This document shows, piece by piece, positions 1 through 11,000 of a stretch of 64,000 nucleotides of DNA. The stretch is from Aotearoamyces nothofagi. Lineage: Eukaryota; Ascomycota; Leotiomycetes; Leotiales; Tympanidaceae. Made by a program: the position numbers and the translations under genes. The notes under the pieces were generated by a model. It searched no databases and was not told where the DNA came from. It worked only from the letters and a program-made list of their open reading frames with translations. Where the stretch lies: assembly GCA_015345905.1 (NCBI GenBank), contig JADDTR010000002.1:620001-684000 (forward strand). The letters are read 5' to 3'. Positions within the stretch are counted from its first letter, which is position 1; each line of letters begins with the position of its first letter.

Positions 1-2649
1 TCACCAATTACTCAAGTGGACTTGCATACAGAGCTTTCCTGACTTTGCCACTCTACCATAACCATGGACTTTCATGCTTCTTCCGGGCTATTTACGCCGG
101 TAATGAGATTGCAATGGTCAACGCCAATCTCCCCATGACTGGCAGCAGTCTCATCGCGGCTATGGAGAAATTACAACCTGGCGGTTTCCACGGTGTTCCA
201 TATGCACTGAAGCTCTTAGGCGAGAATGAGCGTGGTATTGCTTTACTCAAAAACTGCGAGGTAGTAATGTTCGGCGGTAGCTCCTGTCCAGACGAGCTAG
301 GAGACCGTCTAGTTAAGGCTGGCGTCTACCTTGTCTCTCATTACGGAGCGTAAGTAAAGGATTCGTCGATTATGGACGCTGGCTAACTTTGAATTGCCAG
401 CACCGAAATTGGTCAGTTGATGACTTCATTCAGAGACCGTAAGACAGATAAAGCTTGGAATTATGTGCGGCCTATTGAAGGACGGGAGAAGTTCATTCAT
501 TTTGCGCTTTGCGGTCCAGATACCTATGAACTGGTGGTCCTGGATGGCTTGCCCTCAAAAGTAGTATCAAACTCAGACGACCCACCTAATTCCTTCCACA
601 CATCCGATACCTTTACTCCTCACCCCACGATCCCCAATTCCTGGAAGTATCTGGGCAGACTCGATGATAGGATCACATTAGTCAACGGCGAGAAGGTTCT
701 GCCTATACCTTTCGAGCATCGAGTTCGAGCCAATGACTTTGTGCAGGAATGCTGGATGTTCGGTATTGGAAGAGCACTTCCTGGTATCATGATCGTCCCA
801 AGTGATAAAGCTGTCACCATATCCAAGGCTGAACTCTTCGAGAAGATCTGGCCATCCATCGAAGCGGCCAACGCTCGAGTGGAGGGGTTCAGCCAAGTCT
901 CAAAAGAGATGGTAGAGGTATTAGACGCTGGTACAGAGTATCCTAGCACGGATAAAGGCACCATGATAAGGATAAAGACATACAAGAAATTTGAATCCGA
1001 GATCGAGGCAATTTATGAAAGATTTGAAAATGGCACAACAGAAGAGAACGCTTCCCGCCTTGCTCTGGGCATTGACGAGCTTGAAAAGTATTTGCTTAGT
1101 GTCTTCCATGAGAAAATAGGCGTCAAAAGTCTCACTGTTGACAAAGATGTCTTCGAGGTTGGAGTTGACAGTTTGCAAGCTATAACAGTTTGGGGCCTGA
1201 TAAAGCGTGAAATAGACCTTGGATCAGGCGTCGTTGGACAGAATGTTGTTTTTGAGTATCCCAGTGTCAAAGCCTTAGCAGCACATCTTTATGCTCTTAG
1301 GACTGGTAATGGTGTCGAGGCAAAGGATGAGCTTACCATAATGGCAGAGCTAATAGAGAAGTACTCGGCTTTCCCTCAGCATACTCCTGGTGACAAGATC
1401 GTTACCAAACAGACCATTGTGAGCATTTCTGTTTTGTACAATTGCATCTTTCTGACATAAATTAGATCCTGACAGGTGCTACTGGAACACTGGGAGCACA
1501 TGTTCTCTCTCGGCTCATTGCGAAAGAAGAAGTCGAGGCTGTCTACTGTCTAGTTCGCGCGTCGTCACATGCAGCAGCTACGGACCGCGTTCTCTCAACA
1601 CTCTCATCAAAGTTACTCAACGCAGCTGATACCTCGAAAATAATTGCTCTTCCTTCAGATCTAAGCAAACCAGACCTAGATCTCGACGTTGATACAATCT
1701 CCGCACTACGATCCAAGCTAACGAAAGTCATACACTGTGCTTGGGCAGTGAATTTCAACCTTGGTGTATCCAGCTTTGAATCACAACATATTCGGGGTAC
1801 ATATAATCTAATATCCTTATGCCTATCTATCTCTACTCTGGAGCCTGCCTCGTTCTATTTCTGCTCTTCAATATCAGCCGCGGCTGGAACTCCACTACCA
1901 GCGACTATTGGAGAGACATATATCAAGGAACTAAGTCATGCACAGAATATGGGTTATGCCAGGTCGAAATTGGTTACTGAAAACATTATCAAAGCTGCTA
2001 CAGAGAAGACTACAATTCGTGCCAAAGTCTTGCGAGTTGGGCAGATCATCGGTGACAGTCAGAATGGTTTATGGAACTCAACAGAGGCAATTACCTTGAT
2101 GCTTCGAAGTGCCACTGTACTTGGCGCGTTGCCAGAGCTTGACGAGGTATGTCCACCTTCCACCTCCTATCAAGATTGCCTATTACTAACTTAGTCAACT
2201 AGACACCATCATGGCTTCCCAGCAACCTTGTTGCGCAATCCATCCTCGAAATCACAGGCTTGAACAGCCCCTCATCAGGCTCAGCATTAGAGCCAGACGA
2301 TACCTCCGTGGTCTATCATGTGCAGAACAGTCATCTGTTCCATTGGACAAAGGATCTCCTACCTGCTCTTCGCGCGGCCGGATTGTCTTTCCAAAACGTC
2401 CCGCAACGAGAATGGGTCCAGCTACTACGGACCTCTAACCCAGACCCAGTTCAAAATCCCACGATCAAGCTTCTAGACTTCTTCGCCGATAAGTATGACA
2501 ACGATAGGCCAGGGAGGAAAGGGCTGGTATTCGTGACTGAGAAGTCGGGCTTGGTGAGTAAGACAATCAAGGATGGATACGATGTTGTTGGAAGTGGACT
2601 TGTGAACAAGATGGTGGAGAAGTGGAAGCAGGAATGGAATATTGTATAA
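1..2649 (+). CDS. NRPS-like adenylate-forming reductase (A-T-R), 5' end outside window
   Basis: Four exons are visible: <1..349, 401..1418, 1466..2146 and 2203..2649; the reading frame is open to the left edge, so the N-terminus is missing. The order is the end of an AMP-binding domain (YGATEIGQL, then YLGRLDDRITLVNGEKVLP), a phosphopantetheine carrier with the attachment serine in GVDSLQA (codon at 1170-1172), and a C-terminal NAD(P)-binding thioester reductase (ILTGATGTLGAH Rossmann loop, active-site pair in YARSKLVTE). There is no condensation domain. Enzymes of this family activate a carboxylic acid, load it on the carrier and release it reductively as an aldehyde or alcohol. It is not Lys2, since the remaining reductase looks like the shorter fungal NRPS-like type. 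The substrate cannot be told from sequence. The NmrA-like gene downstream is in the same orientation and may be linked in function; that is inference. Confidence 0.88.
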
Positions 2650-3324
2650 GGCGATATTTTATTGCATAATTTCTCAATGACATTTTGGGATTATAATTTT
2701 CATAATCATCTATTCAAACATCAATATATAGAAGAAGCCTCTCAGAATATCCCGATGTGAGAGTTCTTCGATCATTTCAAAGGCCTTCTCATCGAAGGTT
2801 ACAGTTTCAGTAAAACCTCGCATCAACATTCGACAGCCATTTTCTACATCGCATTTAGTGATACAGCGCAAAAGAAACAAACACTTGGAGATGTCGAACT
2901 TTCCCATCGAAACCAGTCACGTGAGACCGCATTTGCCAGAACGAGAAGTGTGGCCATTCGGGATAGCCTTGTCCGCTTCGGGAAATGTTACCGTCGGGAC
3001 CGCTTTGGTGCGTAGATCGGGATAACTTTCGACGCCGGAACACAGAGTTGAGCCGTCTGTGTGAATTCGGTGGAGCAGATTAATAATACGGAGGCTACAA
3101 GAGGAAACGAGGGGCTGTTTGTGCTTGTTTGTTGACGTGCTGTGTACGAGGGGCTGGATGGTATAAATAGGACATCTTCTGCTACTAGAGCGATCGTAGA
3201 GGACCTCAGCCTTAACACTTTCTTATTATCCCTTACTTTGTTGCAATATCACCAGTCCTTAGAAGCTAGATCTGTGCATAGGTCATTGATAGTCTTGGAC
3301 ATCTATACTCACGGATCTTTCGAA
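2650..3324. other. Intergenic, promoter of the NmrA-like gene
   Basis: No convincing gene is present. The first part is the AT-rich 3' flank of the reductase gene. The second part leads into the NmrA-like start codon and carries a TATA-type box described separately. Confidence 0.6.
3161..3170 (+). promoter_or_regulatory. TATA-type box upstream of the NmrA-like gene
   Basis: The string GTATAAATAG lies about 155 bp before the ATG at 3325, on the same strand. A match to the TATA consensus at this distance is plausible for a regulated fungal promoter. No transcript start is known. Confidence 0.45.
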
Positions 3325-4497
3325 ATGACTAAATTAATCGTCGTTCTCGGAGCGACAGGCACGCAAGTAAGCCGGGCAGAGCTCTGATAGACAAATGTTC
3401 CAAGTTGACCCAACATGCAGGGCGGTTCTGTCGTCGAGAAATTCCTGCAAGACCCAAATTGGTCTGTTCGTGGGATTACGAGAAATGCATCGGGAGCTGC
3501 AGCTAAAGCCCTTACTGCTAAAGGTGTTGAAATGGTGGAAGCTGATCTCGATAAGCCTTCATCCTTCGACGGGGTGTTCAGCGGGGCCAATGCGATATAT
3601 GCCGTCACGGATTTCTGGGAACCGTATTTCGCTGCCTATCCTCAGCTCCAGAAAAAATCCGACCGAGCCACCGGCGAGCACGCATATGCTATCGAAGTCG
3701 CTCGTGGGAGAGTCATCATTGACGCTGCCGCCAAGACGCTGAAGGAGGAGGCAAAGCTGGAGATCTTCGTCTGGTCGACCCTCCCGAATATTAAGGAGGC
3801 TAGTGGAGGAAAATACACCTACGCATATCACTTCGATGGCAAGGCGGCCTTGACGGAATATATCAAGGAAGCTCATCCGGAGCTGTGGGCGAAGACATCG
3901 CGACTTAATATGGGGTTTTACATCAATAACGTGATCGAGATGCCGCGCATCTTCATGCCAGAAAAGGCTCGTAATACAGACTCAAAAGCCTCGCATGTAC
4001 TATGCTCACTATTCTTTAGGAAGCCGACGGCTCAATCACCTTTTCGCACGCGGGGCCAGCCGATGTGTTACATCCTCTAATTGATCCCCATGAGGCTGGC
4101 ACCTTGGCCCGGCTTCTGATAAATTCCGCGCCAGGCAAGAACCTCTTGGGCGTAGGAGAGTTTGTGAGCTGGTCGTCCTTCTTTGCTCTATGGTCCGAGA
4201 TCGTTGGTGTGCCCTCTCACAGCAAGCAGGCTTCCGTTACTAGAGCTGACGAGCTCTTGCCTGGGGGGCTTGGTCGGGAGGCACAGGAGTCGATGGCATT
4301 CAGCGCTGAGTTTGGATGGGGAAGGGATCTATCGTTGCCAAAAGACGTAAGTTGATGAGAGCTCTCTTGGGATAAATTCCAGCAATATGTGTCCATGCTT
4401 ACTGATCGGACTGCAGGTCGATCCTAATGTGAAGCTTACAAGCGCGAGAGAGTACATTGAGAAGGAAAACTGGGACAGGCTTTTGAGCATATTGTAG
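3325..4497 (+). CDS. NmrA-like NAD(P)-binding protein
   Basis: The N-terminus MTKLIVVLGATGTQGG is a GxxGxxG Rossmann motif that is completed only after splicing the first intron (3367..3420). The body has the NmrA/HSCARG pattern (VVEKFLQDPNWSVRGITRN, IFVWSTLPN, HFDGKAALTEYIK). The family comprises atypical short-chain dehydrogenase relatives that sense the NAD(P) redox state or act as reductases in secondary metabolism. Exons are 3325..3366, 3421..about 3966, 4020..4346 and 4417..4497, giving about 331 aa. The second intron is problematic. The acceptor at 4019 (TTTAG) is good, but the only frame-preserving donor of sensible length is a poor GC site at 3967; the nearby GT at 3971 would break the frame. 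The gene may therefore use a GC donor, or carry a frame lesion or sequence error there. It lies just downstream of the NRPS-like reductase on the same strand. Confidence 0.85.
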
Positions 4498-5039
4498 CCA
4501 GGAAGACAGCTAGGTTGTTTGATGCTCATATATTCCGTATGTCGATCGAAGAGCTGTGGTGCCAGAAAAAGAACGTGATAAGAGCTAGAATTGGATAGTT
4601 AATCGACGAGCTTCAAACAGCTCTAATAATCGGGGAGATAATATCTATCTTGTGCGATTGGAATAATAACATGCCTTTCTCAAAGATCTACTTAGCAAAA
4701 TAGGCATTTGTTGTGGTGATGGAACTGTAGATATTTAGATCAAGCTGTGATGTTCCGATAAGGCTTATCGGTTGCGCTATCTGACATCACCAGAAACATC
4801 CCTGCACAGTAAACATTCGACACTGGATCTACGTCGACGACTTACTTGAACGATTCCGTACGAAATTCCTCGAGTTTATTTTGGAAATACCTTACACTGC
4901 CTGTAGCGATTAGAATTGAGACCCGATAGAAGGGTAAAGTGCTGGTACACGACGCTTCTGGGATCTCTGCTGCAGCGGATGGGATGGGCTGACGCTGCTG
5001 TAGAGAATAGAACACTGGCAGATGTCGAATCAGACCAAG
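4498..5039. other. Intergenic, no gene seen
   Basis: This is AT-rich 3' flank followed by the leader of the NAD(P)HX dehydratase gene. Short open frames on both strands lack any recognisable domain. Confidence 0.6.
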
Positions 5040-6170
5040 ATGTCGCCTGCGACAAAGGAGCTACTCGGGAAAGTGAGAAAGATGGTACCACCAATGCTTG
5101 AGAAATTCCACAAAGGTATGCATCTAGAGACCTTGAGGCCTTGCAGCCAACGCAGACGGTGCTGACAGTGCCCGCCACCAGGCCAAATGGGCAGAGTTGC
5201 AGTTATTGGAGGTAGTCAAGACTACACTGGGGCGCCATATTTTTCTGCCATCGCAAGTGCGCGTCTTGGAGCAGACATGGTAGGATGCCTCACCGTACAA
5301 GATCGGCCATGACTGACTCGGTATCCAGAGCCACGTGATATGCGAACCTCAAGCAGCCCAGGTCATCAAAACCTACTCACCAAACCTTATGGTGCATCCT
5401 CTAATGCGCCAGTCCTCCCATGCATCCTCACAGGATACATCTGAATCGGTTGGGAAATCGGTCGCTGCATTACTTCCCCGGCTTCATGTTATTGTTATTG
5501 GGCCCGGTCTCGGTCGGGATCCATTAATGCAAGCCACATGCGGGCATATCATCGAGGCGGCAAGGAAGGCGAACACTCCATTCGTGCTAGATGCCGACGG
5601 GCTCTATCTTGCGCAGACGAGGCCAGAGTTGATACAGGGATATAGGGAGTGCATCTTGACGCCAAATGTGGTGGAATTTGAGCGGCTATGCAAAGCAAAG
5701 GGGATCGATGTTAAAGATTTGAAAGACGGGAAAGGCGCGGAGAAGCTGGCGAAGGCATTTGGTGGTGTGACTGTCGTTCAGAAGGGCCAGAAGGATTATA
5801 TATCGAATGGCGATTACACGTATGTTAGCGACCTGCCAGGAGGGCTGAAGAGGAGCGGTGGACAAGGAGATACGTTGACTGGAAGTCTGGCGACCTTTCT
5901 TGCATGGAGAAAGGCATATCTAGACAGGATATGGGATCATGACGGTGATCTGGATGCTACCGAACTGTTGGCCCTGGCTGCATTTGGTGGCAGTGTTTTG
6001 ACGAGAGTAAGTCTTGATGCAGGTCACGTGAGTTAAGTGCTAATGCAAAATAGGAGTGCTCGAGGTTGGCGTTCGAGAAGAAGGGCAGGAGTCTGCAGGC
6101 AAGCGACTTAACCGATGAGGTGGCCATTGCTTTTGAGAACCTGTTTGAAAGCCACGAACCGAAGTTATAA
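5040..6170 (+). CDS. ATP-dependent (S)-NAD(P)H-hydrate dehydratase
   Basis: Four exons (5040..5115, 5182..5279, 5329..6006, 6054..6170) give 322 aa, a normal length for the eukaryotic NAXD/CARKD family. The N-terminus reads [20 protein letters not shown] across the first junction, then [11 protein letters not shown]. Later come [18 protein letters not shown] and the catalytic glycine-rich GGQGDTLTG loop, all hallmarks of the ribokinase-fold YjeF C-terminal domain. The enzyme repairs damaged NAD(P)H by dehydrating the S-hydrate at the cost of ATP, in cytosol or mitochondria. The ATG at 5040 was chosen because it opens the conserved [17 protein letters not shown] start. No epimerase domain is fused. 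Confidence is high from continuity of conserved motifs across all three introns. Confidence 0.93.
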
Positions 6171-8094
6171 CGGGCTATACCTACTGTATATAAGCATGAT
6201 TTCAGGGGTTATCCTGACACCTAAGAAACCGAGAACACGAAGACAAAGGCATTCATCACGTAGCTCCCTGTCTCTACTGTACCGTGCTGTACAATGCAGG
6301 TTAACTGAACTATTGGTGACGATCCTATTAGATCAATGAAGCCTCGATCTTTTGCCAGACTCGACCTGCTGCACTGGCAATTTGAAGGGCGAGATGAGGC
6401 CGCTGATAATTGATAGCCAGATAGAGGTTAATCCTCATTTGCTTTGCTCCCAAAACAGAAAGCCTCATTCGCGGATTCCCCACAATGCAACGCTGCACGC
6501 CAATCGACCCATAAATATAAAATTCAGCCGTGACACGAGCCACCCTCTGCTATTATTGGAAAGGGAGTGCAAGATGTCGCGACGCACACCCGCTCCGCGA
6601 GGGTGGTGCGCGTAAATACCGAGTCACGTGACCATTTGCGGAGTAGCCGTCTCGGGTCGCATTGGCCGAAAGTCGATCTGAAATATGGCTGGGAGCGTCA
6701 TGATGCAGAGAATTGCGTTTAGGCGACGTCATAGCTTCAGGGGTCGACCGCATACTGCCGCTTCCCTTGCCTGAATTGCAGCGCATGGCCAAAAGGACAG
6801 AATGCACCAGAGTGGTCGCAATGGCCAGCAGCGCGGCGTGAATGCTTCAAAAATGCGCCTGAGCAGTGGGAAGGGGACAGAACGGGCAGCATGGGTATTT
6901 TATGCATATATCTCTCGCTAGGGGATGCAGAGGGGAGACGTTGGCAACGGCTTCCTTTCCCAAGACGCGCGCGCTGTTATGCGCCGCCGTCATAAATCCC
7001 GGTCCTCCGGCTTGGGTGCCCAGTTCGTTCATCACGCTATTAGTGCGAAGCATCGACGAGTGCCTTGCAGTCCTTGCGAAGTCCTGACGAAGTCCTTACG
7101 AAGTCATGTCCTCGCAGATGCTGTATGCAGAATAGAGTGGTGGATGTGAATGCCAAAGAGTGGGAACTCGAGCATCACGAGTCCTGAGATGTCTTCAGCT
7201 GCCCTCTCATATAGAGCCTAGCGGACATCGCTGAGATGGCCAGTCGCCCAGTGACATGGCCCAGCAGTATGGCCCAGTGATATGCTGCCTCTTGATGAAA
7301 TTTCATGATTCATGAAATGCCTTGGCTTGTCTGCAGAGGACTCCCGCCCGTAATGAATCATTCGTAGATTAGTGGTGTGATGTGAGAGCAGGCACGGGAA
7401 GCCCTCTAGGCCTGAGCTGAATAGTACAGTAGACATTAGACCCCAAGGAGTAGCAAGATCCTAATAAGAACTGTGCTGTGCTGGGATTAGAGAGCCGATG
7501 CAGGACACATGCTATGCGACGTAGGGCACTGTCGAGGAGACATCGCAGAGGCTTTGCGAGCGCAGAGTAACAGGCGCCTCTGTGTTCCATCTACGTTCCA
7601 TTTATGTAGGCGGACAAGAATAGAAGAAGGCAACGAGTAACGGAAGCTTAACGAGTCCCTTGAAATTTGGCTGTCGACACTTTATGTGGACCTGGTCCAC
7701 CACGGCTTGGCCTTGACTCTTGACTCTTGCGCCTCATCTACCGCAGTCGATCCACTGCTCACAGCAAGCACACAGTATCTCTTCATGTTCACTAGTCTCC
7801 TGGGCATATGCGACTTAATGGTCGAGGTATTGTAGCCTCCTACAGTCCAATTTGACCGCACTGCTGCTGCCCGCCACAATCCTTAGGCTCCCTGCTCGCC
7901 TTAGCAAAAGGCGCGCCCGACGTCATAGGCTACCAACCATCAACAAACTCTAACAAGGCTGCACTCAACACCGGCGACTCCCATTGAATGAGGCATCTCT
8001 GGCCTACGAGAGTGAATGAAATACCAAATCTATCGAAATTCGGGAGTAGGCACATACCCTCGAAGCAGGTGGCGTGGAGGACCTGCGCAGCGGC
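6171..8094. other. 1.9-kb intergenic region, no gene supported
   Basis: Only short overlapping open frames without domain character are present. There are small imperfect direct repeats: three copies of an ACGAAGTCCT-like unit around 7075-7105 and repeated GGCCCAG(C/T)(A/G) strings around 7248-7285. The right part is presumably the promoter and leader of the histidine kinase. Confidence 0.55.
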
Positions 8095-11000
8095 ATGCCA
8101 AAACCTCCCAAGTCGCCTCTCGAGAAGCCAAGCTCAGGGCATCATCACTCTCGAAGACCCAGCAACATTCGGCGAACGAGTAGTAGCGAGAAGCCGTCGA
8201 TCCACCACCCCTCGTCACCCATCAAGAATGGAATAGCCTCCTCTACGGGCCATGCTCCAACGACGAGAAAAGCAGCAACAATGTCAGGCTCGTCGACGGG
8301 TGCTACGGTATACAATGCCGGCAGGAATGTCTCTGCGGAGAAGAAGCATAGGCCACCACCCAATGAAGACGATGCTGCGGTCAGAAGCCCGGCTACTAAT
8401 AATAATGAGATGGGCAAACTTGAAGGGCATGGCGCAGACGATGACTATATATCTGAAGGAGACAATCGAGAAGGTGGCGAGGGTTTAGGAATAGCATCAA
8501 CTAGAACGGTTGCGGCAATTTCCCCAGTGGAAGAGATAGAGCGTCTCCGAGAAGCAGTAGACTTGCAGTTGCGCCAGAATCAAAAGAGAGAGAGAAAGGC
8601 AAAAGAACTTAATGAAACGAATAGGCAAGGAAATCAAAGTTCTATTCCTACCAGTGGCAAATCAAGAGTGTCTCCTATCCACGAAGAGACAGCGCCATCA
8701 TCCTTAGATGCTGCTTTTGCAAGCCCTATTCCCACTGGTACAGAAACCATATCGACAGAGTCAACAGGGTCAGCCAGGACGATACGCGGAGGTGACACGC
8801 CAGCTGCCATTACAGCACGTACTCCGTCTTACCCATTTCCTTCAATGGGGATAGCCAGGCAGACAAGCTTCATGGGCCACAAACCATTCACGACATTATC
8901 ACCTACAGTAGCACCTTCAAACTTTGCGGGCGGATCCTTTGGCGGTAACGGGGTGTTTGGGGAACCAAGAGACCGACTGACGTCTGGCTCTGTGACTCCA
9001 GCGTCAACAGTTACCTTTCAGCCGGCTGGAGAAAATGCATCACGGGAAGATACAGACTTCCCAGCGCCAAACCTGTACGACATGGCCCTCATGCTATCAG
9101 CCGAGCCTGGACTGGACGCCTGGTGGAATACCACGGTACAGATCATGCGAGACGAATATCGGGCTGTTCGAGTGACTCTCTCAGTCCCTGCTGATTCCAC
9201 AGACATTGAGAATGTGCCCTGGGGTCAGAAAGCTACGTTTAATGTTGCAGAGGACGACGAACAGAGCCTGTCGTATTTGCCGCGAGGGAGTAGCCTAATC
9301 CCGAGTAGTGGAGGGACCAATGAGACGTCCAATTCAAGCGCGGATGGGGCTACTTACGACGCACGCCCTTCATTTGCCGGCTCCCTCGAGAGCGTGAGGC
9401 CTGGCTTACTCAGCCGCCATTCCTTCACGGCTTATGAAGACACAAAGAAAGAGGCAGTCCCTCTCCTTGGCACCACGAAAGCAAATGCTCCGCGCCAGCC
9501 ACCATTCTCCAGAAGCCAAAGCTACTTGTCTGCGCAGAAGCAGCCCGAGCAGTCTCCGCGCATGGCTTTTCAGCAAAAGACGCAGCTCAATCTGCAATCG
9601 TTGGAAGAGCATATGGCAAACGAGGAGGCCGAGAGAGGGCCTAGCTGGGACACTACTGAAGCTTCTGCGAGGCACCTCAATGGCAGAGTCTTCCCGGTAC
9701 TGCAGGCTCTTGATTATGAGGCTGATCCTCTGATCGACAGTAGCGGTGTAATCAGAGTCTTAGAACGAGGCAAGGTCATTGCGCTCACGAGGGATTATCC
9801 GTACTTAGACAATCAGGAGAATGAACCGGCCAGTTGGAATAGTTCGGCGCAAAGAAGCAGTAAACCTAACGAACTAGGCGGCGATAAGGTCAAAAAGCCC
9901 GGCAAGCCCGAACTAGTCTCGCGGATATCATCTTTCCTTGGAGGTTCTAAGAAAGGTCGTAGTGGCCGTCCTCAAGCACCTGATAGAAACAAGACTTCTG
10001 CGGCGGGAGCCGATTTACATCCGGATACAAAGCCCGCAACGACACCTAGATACGAAGAGTATGAGCAACAGCCACCTTCTCCCTGGTCTCAATCTCCAGC
10101 TCCATCGCCTGCCATCCGTGCAGATCCGAATGAGAATCCCTTTTTTGCGAATGCACAGGTTGATGAGGAATCGTTCAACCCTACTACGGCACCGTCCGAC
10201 TATTCTACTGTTCAGCAGGTTGAGGCTATTGGTGTAGATCGGTCATGTACAGTTCTACATATCCCACTAACCCATGTTCTTCTCTCGAAACCTGTTCAGT
10301 CTTTCCGCCTTGATGCAGCAGCTATGCAGTCTAAGTCTGCAATACGCAACAAGGGTGCTCAAGACCAACAAAAACACATGGATCCTTCTAAGGCTGCAGG
10401 AACAGAGACGACAAAAGAAACCCATCCACCAGTTGCAATCCTATCTATACTAAGCCCTATCATTCCATACCCTTCAAGCCTCCGGCATTCTTTGATGCAT
10501 CTGGCTCCCCATCTCACAACCTCCTTTTCTTTGTGTAGACATTACACAAATTTGGAGACCGAAATTGCTGGTTTGTCGAGGAAACGCCCACATACTTCAG
10601 GCTTTGGCGCCGTTGCTCCTGATGATTGGCATGCAAACGATCGTATGCACGGCGGCCTTTCTTATTCCGCTGTCTATGAAGATAGGCTACAGCAATCAAT
10701 AGCAGGCAGCATGACAAGTCCAAGCGACTACTCCGGTCTTTCAAGAAGTGGAGCAGGATCTCCTGGGTGGGACCCAAGCTGTGTAGGGCTTTCGATGGAC
10801 AGGCGATCAGCAGGTGGGAGCCCAGGATATATTGGCGGAGATGGCTACTTCAACTCAAAGACTAGGCCTAGTCTAGGACGGGTTGACACCAGCTCAGGTG
10901 CAAGTGTAGCTGGGGCTCGTCAGTCGAAGGACTCGTCTCCTGCAGAATCAAGGCAAACACAACGCCCGCTAGGTGATGAACGGCAAAACACAGAGCAAGG

